DNA from: Tulasnella sp. 424
Taxonomy: Eukaryota; Basidiomycota; Agaricomycetes; Cantharellales; Tulasnellaceae
Reading direction: 5' to 3'
DNA length: 64,000 nucleotides
Assembly: GCA_019633425.1 (NCBI GenBank)
Contig: WSUB01000125.1
Span: 52,830 to 116,829, forward strand
The notes beneath the pieces are model-generated. The model made no database searches and was not told where the DNA came from. It saw only the letters and a list, made by a program, of their open reading frames with translations. Shown piece after piece: positions 21,998-33,175 of this stretch (the stretch's first letter is position 1; each line of letters opens with the position of its first letter). Position numbers and translations under genes: made by a program.

Positions 21998-24366
21998 CTA
22001 TCTGTACTGTATGTTCTCCTTTCTAACCGCGTCGAGGAATTCGCTGCAATCTAAAACATCGTTCTCCAGACCGAGTTCCTTGTACAGAGTCGAGGCTTCG
22101 GAAACAAGGCGTTCAGCATCCTCATAGCGTCGCTGGGATCGGTACAGCCGTCCTGTGTGCCACAGAGTGTTTGCCAATGAGTGCTTGTCCCCGATCCTAA
22201 CATATATTTCTTGAGCTTCCTGGTACAATTGTTCAGCCCTTGTGTAGTTGTCCTGCTCGGCGGTAAGGTGACCGAGTCTTGTGATTGAGTTGGCAAGTCC
22301 GATCTGGTCCCCGATTCGATTGAAGACGTCGCGGGCGGCGATGTAGGATTCCTCGGCTTTGAAATATTCCCCTCTAAAGCGATAGATATCTGCCAATGCT
22401 TTGGTGGCATAGGCAAAGCCGGTCTGGTTCCCGATACGAGCGTAGACGTCACGGGCTCCAACGTGAGACTCCTCCGATTTGGAAAGTTCCCCTCGCATGA
22501 GGTAGACTTGACCAAGTCCGTTGAGTGTATTTGCGAGCCCGAGATCGTGACCAATTCGAGTGTAGATGTCACGGGCAGCGGTGTAGGATTCCTCGGCCTT
22601 GGAGGCTTCCCCTCGCGAGCGATAGAGTTCACCCAATCCGGTAAATGCATTTCCTCGGCCAACCTGGTCGTCGATTCGAGCATAGATGTCACAGGCGGTG
22701 ATGTAGGCCTCTTCGGATTTGGAATATTCCCCTTGCAGACGGTAGACCCCGGCGAACCCACGAAGAGCGTTGGCGGTGGCCGAATCATCCTGTGTTGAGC
22801 GAGCGATGCTCATTGATCGGTCGAGGTGTTCCATGGCTTCGCTCATCCGGTTATGCCTGATGTGCATATATGCGAGGGAATTCAACAGCCGAGCTGAGCG
22901 AACCTCCGAAGAAACGTTCCCGTTTCGGCTGGAGGGAGTAGTACGGTCCTGGGTAACATGAGTATCAGGCCAACATAGTGAGCATGTGAAAGTGTTCGAA
23001 TCCCTTACCATCCAATATACATGTCGCTCACACGTTTTGGCCGTCGGCCGCTTGCTCGGATCTAAGCTCCAGCAGTCGATCATAAGGTTGGCAAGCGCTA
23101 CTACTTGGTCGAGTCGACCATCTCCGTGCACCGAAGGGAGCCTCCCTTCTACAATCTGGAGTATTGCGGAGACGTCATTTTCTCCGTCGAAGGGGAAATT
23201 GCTTGTCATAACCTATTTCCGTGAGCAAAGGACAGGTTGGACCAACTCCTTCGCATCGAACGCCCTTCTAACGCACCTCCCAGCAGATCCAGCCAAAGGC
23301 CCAGATATCACTCGCCAAATCGGGAAGGCTTCCAGCCAGTAACTCTGGAGCTGCCCATCTGAGGGTCCAAGCAGGACCCGTTAACGTAATGGTCGTGCCG
23401 TATGCTGCAACTTCGACCCTGGGTGAGACCATATTCGGATGTGGAGCCGCCTCGACTTCTGGTGCTCGAGATTGTGATGACCCTCCGGACGTGGGTTCTA
23501 AAGAGCGGGCTGAGCCAAAGTCGGTGAGAATAGCTCGATTCTCCGAGGTGACGAGAATGTTGAGCTATATTGGCTTCGAGTTTAGCTCGGGCATCAAATG
23601 ATCCCTACACCCGATAAACTGACTGATTTTAGATCACCGTGGCAGATGGGGGATTCCCGGCTATGAAGATAATCAACCCCATTGGCCACATCGTGTATCT
23701 GAAGAGTCGTAAGTGAAGGGGAAATACACCAGGTGGCGGGGAAACGACACACCAAGGCGAGACGCTCTGGGAACTCCCAGTCCGCGGACGCTATAAACTC
23801 CCGAAGATTCCCGTTCTTCTCCCAAGGAAGGATCATCCACGCAATGCCGTCTTTAGCGTCTTCGACAAAGCCGATAACTTTCACAATGTTCTCGTGAGAG
23901 AGCTCGTTCAGTAGAGACACCTCGTGAGCCAGCAACTGAATGCAACGAACGTTCATGTAAGACCGGAATGACGAAAGACTAACGTGAGAGCGAAGAGTCT
24001 GTCTACACTCACAGCTAGCACTCGTGTATCATCAGTGTCACCGTCTAGTCTCAGCTTTTTGACGGCAACGTGTTGGATATCAGCGGAGCGCGAAGGCTCG
24101 GCAGGTTCGGCCGGCGCAAGCTCGGCTGGTATCACATCGGCATTCCCTCCTCTCCCTAAGCTACTAGTTTCAAGTGGTTTGATCCGAGTCATATCTATCC
24201 AGAGTGTTGACAGTGACTCAAGTACTTTCCGCTGATGTGCTACCTTCCATCAATAGCTGAACAGGGGGAAAGCTTGACTACTTACTGGGGAGATCCTATC
24301 AACTCTGGGTTCGGTAGTCGCCCTGGGTGGTTGTTCTTGTTCCTCGCTAGTAGTGTGGTCGGACAT
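21998..24366 (-). CDS. Protein kinase (TKL-like) fused to C-terminal TPR repeats
   Basis: The start is ATG at 24366 (MSDHTTSEEQEQ). Introns near 24285-24235 and 24005-23960 interrupt the N-lobe. The glycine loop is LGRGGNADV (about 24160) and the VAIK-type lysine lies in HVAVKKLRL (about 24065). The hinge region reads WMILPWEKNGNLREF. The catalytic loop HGDLKSLNILV is formed by splicing out an intron near 23625-23570, and LTDFGSAR follows at about 23540. The APE-like motif is WAAPELLAGS, and IDCWSLDPSKRPT closes the kinase domain near 23050. All key catalytic residues are present. From about 22880 to 22020 there are roughly seven tetratricopeptide repeats with the pattern GEYxKAEESYxxARDVYxRIGDQ. 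TPRs usually bind proteins. I infer a cytosolic signalling kinase with a protein-interaction tail; the substrate is unknown. Confidence 0.88.
22270..22790 (-). repeat. Tandem ~120-bp repeats encoding TPRs
   Basis: Four to five diverged copies of a 120-bp unit (40 codons) lie head to tail. Each contains a version of the plus-strand phrase for 'tcctcggctttggaatattcccct'-like sequence, offset by about 120 bp (near 22350, 22470, 22590 and 22710). DNA-level similarity between units suggests recent internal duplication. Confidence 0.75.
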
Positions 24367-24793
24367 TGTGAATCCTTTGTACGACGGACTAATTGTATCA
24401 GGGCGTAGCCGAGCTGGGTTTGGTAGCAAGAAGACCGAGGGTGGTGAGGGAAAAAAAGCAGGTTCTCATGAGGCACACGCCTCCCCCTAACCTATGTACC
24501 GCTGACCAATCATCGACACTTACCAGAGGTCGCTCCCTACCAAACAACGTTCGAGAAAGCCAAGAAACACATTTATGCTTAATATACCGGTACCACAATC
24601 CTCTTTTCTCAAGTTATAGAATGAAAAACTCGTCTGAAAAAGGGAAGCGGCCTGGGTGGGGTGGGGGTACATCAAGAATTCCAATTAATCAAGTCAATCA
24701 TTACACATATGCACATTACTAGCAGCGCCCAGCGCCTCCCTATCCTGCTTTAAACCTAACTCCAATAGCTAACCGCATTGTCCCTAAAATGAT
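24367..24793. other. Intergenic, 427 bp
   Basis: This lies upstream of the kinase-TPR gene and downstream of monooxygenase copy 1. No coding signal seen. An AT-rich run near 24580-24720 may hold the monooxygenase 3' end. Confidence 0.4.
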
Positions 24794-26806
24794 TTACAAC
24801 CTCGCTTCCGCCTGCTGAGCCCAGCCCCTGGAGGTGGTCTGACCACTGAGTCTTCCGATCTCCTTCTCGCCGCGCTCAGCCCACCACTCATCCACAGCCT
24901 TGTCGGCATCGTATCCCATCAACTCGAGGGTCTTCCTCTTATCCGCCCACTGGTTGGGGTTGTTGACACCTTCCTCTCCGTGCATGGCCTGACGCATTTC
25001 CTGGTCGCGCTTGACCTGCTCGGGACCGTCTTCCAAGTGGAAGATGTACTGGTTGAGGCGGGAAGATGCTTGGACCTTGGCGGTGCGTGGGAGGCGGAGG
25101 GTCTCGTACGCGTAGAGGAGGGGTGTGATCTGGGATGGGTGGGAGAGCCGGGAGAAGAGGTTGCCGAGGACTGCACCGTCTTCGACCTGTGCGTGAGAGA
25201 GAAAGAGAGAGGTAATGAGTAAATGCGGGGCCAAGAGTAAAAGGTTGACGGAAGTAAGAGATGGGTTGGTACGTACAGCCATAGCAGCACCCTGAGCACG
25301 ATAAGGCAACATCGGGTGGCAAGCGTCTCCCAACAACACCACCTTGCCACTTGGGTGAACCCAGGTTTCAAGGGGCTTGCGGTCCATGAGCTTCCATTTC
25401 AAAGTAGAAGGAACGAATGAGAGGATCTTCTGCAGCCTAAAGAAGACAAAGGGGTAAAGAAGTTCAGCCGACGGGTCGTCGTCAACGGCGGAAGGAAAGA
25501 GTCGCACTTGGGATCCCAGCCCTCAAAGTCCGAGCGCATCTTGTCGGCGCTTCCTTGAGCTTGCCAAGACTCGACGGAGCCGTCATCAGGGTGGAGCAAG
25601 ACCATGTTGAATTCTCTCTTGGCGCGCTGTTGTGACGAACGCCCCACATCCAACGTTGGTTAGAGCCAGCCGTCGACCAAATAATGGGCGGTAATGAGAA
25701 CAACTCACGATGCAGTAACTCATGATGTGTTTTCCAGGACCCAACCATCCAACCATCCTCGGGTTTTCCACGAGTTCGGCGAGTTCAGGGTCTGCGAGGA
25801 GTGCGTCCGAGGGAATGATGGCACTAGTGCACGCAAAGCAAACAGGGGATCAGTATGAGCCCATGTCCGTCCACTTAATCTCCTCTTTCCCGAGGGGGGA
25901 GAGAAACGCGACGTACCGGTACGCAGCATCTCCAGTGGGAACCGGATTGTCCGCTCGTCCAACAACGGCCTGGCGAATGGTCGACTTGACACCGTCGGCA
26001 CCAATGATCAAATCGCATTTGACGACTTCACCGGAAGCGAGTGTGCACGCGGGTGCGTCGGGGTCGATGGACGAGACGTGTGCTTTGAGGCGGAGGGTGA
26101 CTTGGTCCTTGAGTGCGATGGTCAGGTCGTACAGAAGGCGGTGGAAGTCGGCTCGCTGTTGGGATAAAGAGACGGCGGAAGCCATGCAAAAAGAATTGAG
26201 TTAGGTTGGTAATGAGAGAATGAATATGGGATAGGAGAACGCACGTGAATGTGGTAGTAAGGAGCGCCGTAGTCGTCGGCGAACTTCTGACCCCAAGCAG
26301 CGTATCCCAGTTTGTCTCCACTTTGCCCTGAGAAATCCAGACCACACAATGTCAATATCTTCCGTTCACAATCCAATCTACGAGAGCACGAAAAGACCCT
26401 TCACTCACATCTCCTGAACTCGATTCCTTCGGGCATGACGGCGATCTTCTCCAACGCCTCGCCAAGCCCCCAGCGGATCAACAGTCGCGACAGATTGGGG
26501 CTAACTTGGATACCAGCGCCGACTTCGCCAATAGCTGGAGCATCTTCCAAGATGGTGATTCGGTGTCCGGCCTTGGCGAGTGCGTGGGCGGCAGCGAGGC
26601 CACCGAGACCACATCCGACGACGGCGATGTGCAGAGAGTGGGAGGCTTTTCGGCCGCCATAAAGCGTGGTCGTCTGCAGAGACAAAGTCAGTATGAGTGT
26701 ATTTTGCCCAACGTCCAATGAAAAAAAGACGTACTTGAGAGACGTTTCCGGCACGAGCGGCCTCGTCAGCAGCGACAAGAGGCTTGAGGGGTGCGTTGCT
26801 TGCCAT
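24794..26806 (-). CDS. Class A FAD-dependent monooxygenase (salicylate hydroxylase-like), copy 1
   Basis: The likely reaction is NAD(P)H- and FAD-dependent hydroxylation of an aromatic acid, as in salicylate or 3-hydroxybenzoate hydroxylases; the actual substrate is unknown. The start is ATG at 26806 (MASNAPLKPLVAADE). The Rossmann FAD motif VVGCGLGGLAAAHALAKAGH is at about 26610. The DG motif CDLIIGADGVKSTIRQ is at about 26000. The GD motif VVLLGDACHPMLPYRAQGAAMA is at about 25320. About seven short introns are needed. The C-terminus reads GQTTSRGWAQQAEARL. Length is about 440 residues, normal for the family. A close paralogue lies in inverted orientation at 38137-40157, including some upstream DNA. 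I see no frame break here. Confidence 0.9.
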
Positions 26807-26930
26807 TGGTTGTTCTGTTGTAGAAGATTGGGATTTGGTGCGTGCCGAAAGGTGGAAGCGAGTGCTTGAAGACGACGGTTGAAGGTGATGATGATGATCG
26901 CTTTTCGGAGCTTGGTATTTGAAGAGCGGG
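24794..26930 (-). repeat. Inverted duplicate unit A (monooxygenase plus 5' flank)
   Basis: On the minus strand this unit matches the plus strand at about 38008-40157. Similarity covers all exons, several introns and about 120 bp upstream of the start codon (for example CTCTTCAAATACCAAGCTCC in both). It ends near the stop codon. Confidence 0.85.
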
Positions 26931-28642
26931 TGCCCGGATCCTCTGTCACTTGGTCTGGTTTGAGGCGCGGAGTGCGGGTCTTCTGAACGTGATGACGTCC
27001 TCGGAACTAAGATATCGAGTGGATAAGACGCCGAAGAACGTGTCGTGTAATCTTGCAGATGAAGTTGGTGTTGAGGTGATGAGAAGGTGGACTTGAGGGC
27101 GCGAGACGGGCGGAGCTTGTGCCACTGAGACCAGATGACCGCTCCGCGGCAACGCGAGTTGTTCATCATACCCAAATTGAGCATCAATGCGCAACTTGTC
27201 TCTGGCAAGTATGGGGGTGGTGGGAGAGGGAACGAGAGACGATCTCGTCCGATCGGTTTAGCCTCATTCCATGGCTCTAGTGATGGCTGGGAAGGTTTGA
27301 TGCGTGGCAAGGGATGTGTTCAACTGCATGGCGCCGCGGCAGGAAAAGTTCAAAGGCGCGCCCTTCCCCTTCTCAGGCACAAAGAACACACAACCCAACT
27401 CCCACACCCATCAATGTTAACCCAAGGCATTCCCGCGCCCCACAGGTCGGTCTCCCGACAAACTTCAAGATTCAGTGACCGAGACGCGCTACGGATGCTT
27501 TACAATAACAGACATTACATGGTATGACTTTACTATCTCAGCTGGGGTGGCGAATGATAAGCATCAGCAACACGCGAGGAAGCCTGCAAAGTTTGATTCG
27601 TAAATAGAAGCAGGCCCAAGATAGACGTACGTGGGTCATCTTTTAGGCAGAACCAGAAGCAACGGCAGAAGATCCAATTGCAAACTGTCCCGGCGCGACG
27701 TAGCACCATCGGACTTTTCTTATCCTTGCAATAGTTCCTTGCATGGTTCATGCTTCTCTAGGCATTGAGGTGCCGGAACCCACTCTCGGGGCCATTCAGC
27801 GGTAAAGAAGATGGGTTTCTCCGGTTGCCCTTGTTCCTGTACCCTTGAATCGCCAAGTACTTCGCTGAGACTCCCTCGACCCTCATTCATGCAGAGGGTT
27901 AAGGAAAGTTGCGTACGCTTGTCTTGGATGGGCTGAATAGAATAAAAAAACGGCGAAGTGCGGAAGGGCGAGATTAATTTGAGTTTTGACCTCAGTCGGG
28001 GTTTTCTTGGGATACACCTTCAAATTGTTTGGAGTAAGGATCTTACGGGCTGAATTAACGAGAAGCTCACAGGAGAGTCGTACATTGCTGAGCTCTTCTA
28101 ACGACCATTATTATTCAAGTTTGATGGCTGGTCAAATTATCAAACCAAAACGGGTAGATCAGTCAAAAACATTTCAACGAGACGGCATTACCGTGAGCAG
28201 TCAGAGGCGTCAGCCGCATGAATCTGTTCACGATACAGGAAAGGTCACTGGTCTCGAGTGGGATCCGGATAATAATAGGTTCAGAACTCGGGAGAAATCT
28301 TATCCTTTTTTTTGTATACTCACAGGTGCAGAAACCCTTGACGAGTGATGAGCGGGGAGCAATGCGACAACCCTGGTTCGCATTGGGGCACATTAACGTA
28401 TACCCGAATGGCATGCAATGTGGGTCGCCTATTCGGCATGCGGGCTCGGAAAAAGCCCGGAGACGGATAACCAATTCATTCTGCACGCTTGCCTCAATAG
28501 CCGGAGAAGTCTAGTGGATGGAGGAAGGGTGGCGGCGGAAGCGAACGAAATGAAGGATCCGAACAGACCTTTGTTCCTTGTTTCCCGCGCCACAGGGCAC
28601 CAGCAATCCTCAAGCTGTGTTAAACCTCTCTCCCCTCAACCA
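26807..28642. other. Gene-poor stretch with two divergent promoters, 1.8 kb
   Basis: This lies between monooxygenase copy 1 and the P-loop kinase gene, which diverge. Open frames at 26501-27310 (minus), 27135-27527 (plus) and 27986-28348 (plus) have no recognisable domain. The last contains a start with MAGQIIKPKRVDQ, which I could not place in any family. I do not call a gene. Confidence 0.4.
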
Positions 28643-29658
28643 ATGGAAAGCATAGCAAAGGAACTCGCTACTGATCTCGTAAAAAAGCTCGAAAAGCAAG
28701 TTGGATGTTTCTTCGCCTAGAGGAGAGGAATGGAAGGGAGGTCTAACTTAGGGGTCTTTCTTCCTTCTTTGACTTGGTCGACCATGTGTACCAACTCCCT
28801 CCTACCATGCCCTCGCAATTGGATGAAGATTCGATGCCTCACGACGACTCCTTGTGGGATTAGCAGGTTATTGTTCCATTCGACCTTTTCCGTCCTTGTT
28901 CCAAGGCTTACATGCCCTCATCCCCTGCGATTTCGTTTGACCGGTCATAGGCGCACCTGCAAGTGGTAAAACGACATTCGCTTCTCTTCTTTTCGAACAT
29001 GTCAACGCCCTCCAACCCGGAGTCTGTGCAATAGTACCATTAGACGGATGGCACTACACACGCTTACACCTCAGTAACATGCCGAACCCAAAGGAAGCTT
29101 TCGAGCGGCGAGGAGCGGAATGGACTTTCGATGCTCCGGCATACTGCGAATTCGTCTCCAAACTTCGAGGACCCATATCAGAAGCACCTGTAGTGGAGGT
29201 CACTGCGGAGGAAGGAGAGGGTTCGGATAACCCGAAGGTGGACGTTATAACGGCGCCGTCGTTCTCACATGAACTCAAGGACCCAACTCCCGATGCGATT
29301 GTGGTGCTGCCGACCCATCGAATTGTCATTATCGAGGGGCTATACGCGTACTTGAGCCTAGATCGGTGGAAGGAAGCCGCAGACTTGCTGGACGAGAGGT
29401 GGTACGTCGAGGTGGATTACGGCGTTGCGAGGGAGAGGTTGGTTCGGAGGCATGTTGCAACAGGGGTGACCGAGACGGAGGCTGAGGCGAGACTTAGAGC
29501 CGATAACAACGATATTCCAAGTGAGTTCTGATCGGAGAGATGTTTTGAAGCGAGGACTGATTCGAATTTTTACGGTAGACGGTCGGTTTGTTGAGGAACA
29601 CATGTTGACGCCAACCCGAAGGATTCCCAGCATCGATGACCCGAGCTTGTACTCCTAG
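28643..29658 (+). CDS. P-loop kinase of the YFH7 / uridine kinase-phosphoribulokinase type
   Basis: The start is ATG at 28643 (MESIAKELATDLVKKLEK). The best model uses exon 1 28643-28695, an intron with a GC donor (GCAAGT) ending AAG at 28828, exon 2 28829-28866, a GT-AG intron to 28950, a long exon to about 29520, and a last exon reading NGRFVEEHML. This gives LEKFDASRRLLVGLAGAPASGKTTFA, a Walker A motif (GAPASGKT). PLDGWHYTRLHLS (about 29040) and IVIIEGLYAYL (about 29330) match the nucleoside-kinase fold, with a lid-like segment RERLVRRHVATG. The stop is TAG at 29656-29658. Length is about 240 residues. Family members phosphorylate small molecules such as nucleosides; the substrate here is unknown. 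Confidence 0.82.
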
Positions 29659-29936
29659 GCTGTCGTAAGTCGCCTTGCCCTATGACTTGCATTTCTTACA
29701 TTGGGAATTGATCTGGCTCGTCCTTCGAAGATATAGGTTATGAGGTCGAAGTCGATCCCGGCAATGGGGCGACATTAAGGAATCAAACAAAGTCTAATAC
29801 TTATCTAGAACGAAGCTCAGACCAAAGTGTCCACATCAACTAAGGGTAGCGCTACGTAGTCTAATTGTTTTGAAGGAACTAAATAATTTTGTCGGTGAAA
29901 GGCAACCCACATATGACTGCAGGAACCTAGGAGAGC

Positions 29937-31509
29937 CTAAGTGCTTTTAGAAGATGCTCCTGGAAGGATTCGGGTGTCATCCAGTTCTGATTCTCCTCCT
30001 GCGCCTCCATTAAAACCCTCTTTCCCCACCATATCGTTCACTTGTTTCCACCGTTTCCCAACGTCCCCTTCAGTACTCTCATGGCAGACGACCCTCGCGC
30101 CACGAGGTACCAGAGTGGATACTAGCTCTGCAAACGATCGCATATCTTGCGGCTCGATGTGAGAGGGGCCGACGGCGAGCACGTCTAGCTTACTGAACCG
30201 AGATGGCACGGGTGGATAGTGCGGTTCCGTCTTGACGGTGAAGTTGATAACGATGCCAAGGCGGACAAGCGTTTCGGGGAAGGCTGCCGCGAAGAACCGC
30301 ACTAACCACGGTGGGATGCCTCGTTTTTCACTCGAAGCGCCGTAGGTGACGAGCTCCAATCTCTCGAGCAGCGGCCACGCTTGACCCATCTCGTTGATGA
30401 CGTGCGGTGAAAGCGTCGTCACGTCGATGGCGGTGCACTTCACCGTCTTGAGACGATGCGAATTGAGCCACGAACGCGGTAATGGGACGTAATGGGTGGG
30501 TGTTACGTTCATGTGTAAAGCGTGGAACACTTCTACGGCTAGCACTTCCTCAAGGTCCGGGCACATCGGTATCAGCTCCAAGACCGCGTGGATCTCGGCC
30601 TCCGTGTCCAAGTGGCCGACGACGAGGAGGCTCTTGAGCGAAACGATGTTCGCAAGAGCCGTTCCAAGAGGCTCGCCCCTTATTTTGAGGTTGAGTCTGA
30701 GGGTGTGTAATGAAGGTTGAGAGGCCACAAGGCTGGTCACTGCCTCCGTGAACTCGGACGTCGACTCCCAGTATTGTATAACGGAGACGTGAAGCTCTCG
30801 AAGCCTCAGGGTGCCCGCCTTCTCCGTTAGATCGAACAGAGAGTCTTGGATGGAACGTCGAAGGGGTTGATCCGGGAAGAGGCTAGAAACATAAAGGCAT
30901 TTGAGTGAAGAAGTGACGAAGAGGGGAAGGGACGACCTGGTGGAGACGTCCTGATAGAAAATGTGGAGAGTCTCGAGATTCGAGAACAACTGAGTCCATC
31001 CACGCTTCGACATGGCAGCTTGAATCTGGGTAATGGCGTAAGGACTTATTATGGGATTCTTCGCGCCTTTCCAGCGGCAATCACCAGCGTCCAGCGAGCG
31101 GACGCGATTAGTGTGCTTCATCACATAATCCCAATTAACGTCCTGAAGGTCTCCGTTAAATCCCTACAGAGACAAGATTAGTTAGTGGTTTAAATGTGAT
31201 ATTATCAGCTTGAAAAGGACCGTCAACCTACCCAACCAGATGCGCCGTAAATCATGGGTCCACACAAGAGTTCTAGAATTGGAAATGGAGATTGAAGATG
31301 TCTCCATAGCTCGTCGAGTGCAATATCCTTCCAGTCCTGACACACTTTTGCTGAAGATGCCAGGGATGGTTTTTCTGTAAAGGTGAAGATTATGCTGAGG
31401 ATTTCCGGGAGAAAAAGTACTTGCTGGCCATGTGGAGCTGAGTGATTAGAGTATTCAGAGACTTTCGCGCTTTGATTGCTAATATATTTAATGCAAGGGA
31501 CCTACCCAT
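29937..31509 (-). CDS. F-box/leucine-rich repeat-like protein
   Basis: The start is ATG at 31509, where a very short first exon (ATGG) is followed by an intron (GTAGGT to CACTCAG). The next exon gives MAPHGQQVLFLPEILSIIF, continuing KPSLASSAKVCQDWKDIALDELW, a clear F-box-like motif. An intron near 31240-31165 leads to GFNGDLQDVNWDYVMKHTNRVRSLD. The large last exon (31124-29937) has irregular Leu-rich strands such as LRLRELHVSVIQYW and LHTLRLNLKIRG. F-box proteins normally link substrates to SCF ubiquitin ligases; the recognised target is unknown. The same architecture recurs in the array at 41.2-49.4 kb. The 5' half has a truncated duplicate at 40378-40945. About 490 residues, open throughout. 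Confidence 0.8.
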
Positions 31510-31870
31510 ATCGTATTCAAGTGTAGATGTGGTGAGGTTGGTGGTGGAAGTGGTGCGAATGACTGTGATAAAAGAAACAAGCCCTGGAAAGACCTCGCCA
31601 CCGCACGCGGTGCGGAGGTCTTTCTGTAGGCGCGCGTAGGCCGCGCGCTTGCGGCATGACTAGCAACCCCCACCTGACCTTTTATTATAGTAGCACCCAT
31701 TACACTCGATGATAAATTAATGTACGTGATGGGGCCCAGACAAGTCCTGGTAGAAAGGATGATAGGACTCAAATGGAGGGATGCGGTCATTCCGCTTGCT
31801 AAGCCTCCTTGAATTTCATCCTGTTTCAATATTTCTTAGTCCCTAAAATCTGTGCAGACTTTTAATACGG
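31095..31870. repeat. Direct duplicate unit (F-box gene 5' part and flank), copy A
   Basis: Plus-strand sequence from 'gtgcttcatcacataatcccaatt' to 'ctgtgcagacttttaa' is repeated at 40378-40945. The copies differ by scattered substitutions and by a deletion of about 170 bp in the second copy. Confidence 0.85.
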
Positions 31871-31959
31871 TGTAGCTGAGCTTGCACCTAAGCCAGCCTC
31901 AATAAAGGAGGTCATCGGAGGAGGCGTTGTGAAGGAAGGATGATTCGTTTTGATTGATT
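31510..31959. other. 5' flank of the F-box gene
   Basis: This is mostly part of the duplicated unit above. It holds GC-rich palindromic steps near 31600-31650 (accgcacgcggtgcggaggt). No gene seen. Confidence 0.4.
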
Positions 31960-32660
31960 GGACGCGACGCGCCTGCCACCACAACAATCGAGGGATTTAT
32001 GGCTCCTCACGACGAGGTTGTACATATCAAACTCGATCACCCAGGGCCATGCAAAAAGCGAATGATACAGCAACTAAATTCCAACAATCAAGCCACACAA
32101 CAAAGGAACACCTCATATTTAGGAAGCAAACGTTAGCGGATCAAGGGTTGAAGCGTTAGGAACGGTATCGAGGGACACAGGCTGCTCTGGGTCCAGTACC
32201 CGAGGTGGCACCCGGACTGGCAGGGAATAACCGTGTTTTCTTGCCAGGATCTGGTGCTCCTTTTCGAGCAAAAGGCGGGCTTTTCTCCAGTTGGAGACGA
32301 ACTCCGCAAAGATGGGAACTTGTGCTTAGAAATCCTGGACAATCCGACGTCGAGAAGATAGAGATACCAGAACTGAGGGTTGGGTTCCGGAGGTGGTAGG
32401 GATGTGGTATTGTGAAAGGAAATGGGAACTGCTCGATAGAGAAGGAAGGGGAATGCGGTGGCGAAATATTCGAGATGAGTTGGCGGAAACCCACGAGTGG
32501 AACTCCGAAAGCTCCGTTGTCGCACCGTAAGGCACATCATGCATGGCCACACCCGACCCATTTCGATTATGAGAGGATAATCGATTGTGTTGATGTCAAC
32601 GCAGCTGATGCTGAGATGCCTCAGGTGTAAGTTGCTGCGACTAGGTAAGCAACTCACCTA
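31960..32660 (-). pseudogene. F-box/LRR-type gene fragment (C-terminal part)
   Basis: This fragment corresponds to the C-terminal third of the gene at 41801-43681. Matching segments are LRHLSISCVDINTIDYPLIIEMG and SSTRGFPPTHLEYFATA. After about 32440 the frame drifts, and the remaining sequence matches the paralogue only in shifted frames. No F-box exon precedes it, so it is a truncated, frame-broken remnant. The 3' flank (31976-32145) also matches 41641-41810. Confidence 0.75.
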
Positions 32661-33175
32661 GAGTCCTGTATCTTTGTTTCAGATTGCTTGATTTAGTCAC
32701 GCAAGAGTTCAGTGGCCGTTTAGATCTGATTATAAGAGACGAGTGCTACTGTACAGAAGTACTAATCTACCCATTGCTCTGTTTCCCTTCCACGTGTATG
32801 AGTCCTTGACTTTACTTGAGCACATTGGTCCCCCTTCGCTAAGCGCTCCAGCTTTAATAGCTAATCCCTATGTATTTTTACAATTTACCACTTCCACGTT
32901 TCACGCCGGGAGGTGCTTCCACTGCGGTTTAATTTTAATTGGATCGATCAAACACATTATTGGTCGGAGAACCGATACTCCCTTTTCCAAGGCGAGATGG
33001 TTTTAATGCGCTGTAAGGTATCGGGACGGGATGACTATCAAAAACTTCAGTGATGACGACGGCTTACACAAAAGTTAGAATCTCGCTCACTGATTTTGGC
33101 TTGGGAGATAATAATTGATTCGGCACGTCGTCATACAATTTAGCTATTGATCTACGATCATGCTGCTGGACATAC
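32661..33175. other. Intergenic, 515 bp, AT-rich
   Basis: This AT-rich sequence lies between the F-box remnant and the beta-rich protein gene. No coding signal, tRNA or clear repeat was seen. Confidence 0.4.

Noticed and set aside
22980..23010. A tRNA B-box-like string (gttcgaatccc)
   Set aside because: It lies within the kinase-TPR coding region and no matching A-box or cloverleaf surrounds it.
27135..27527. Open frame of 130 codons upstream of monooxygenase copy 1
   Set aside because: No domain, unusual composition, and it overlaps the duplicated 5' flank; probably chance.
27986..28348. Open frame of 120 codons with MAGQIIKPKRVDQ
   Set aside because: No recognised family and no clear start or splice context; too weak to call.
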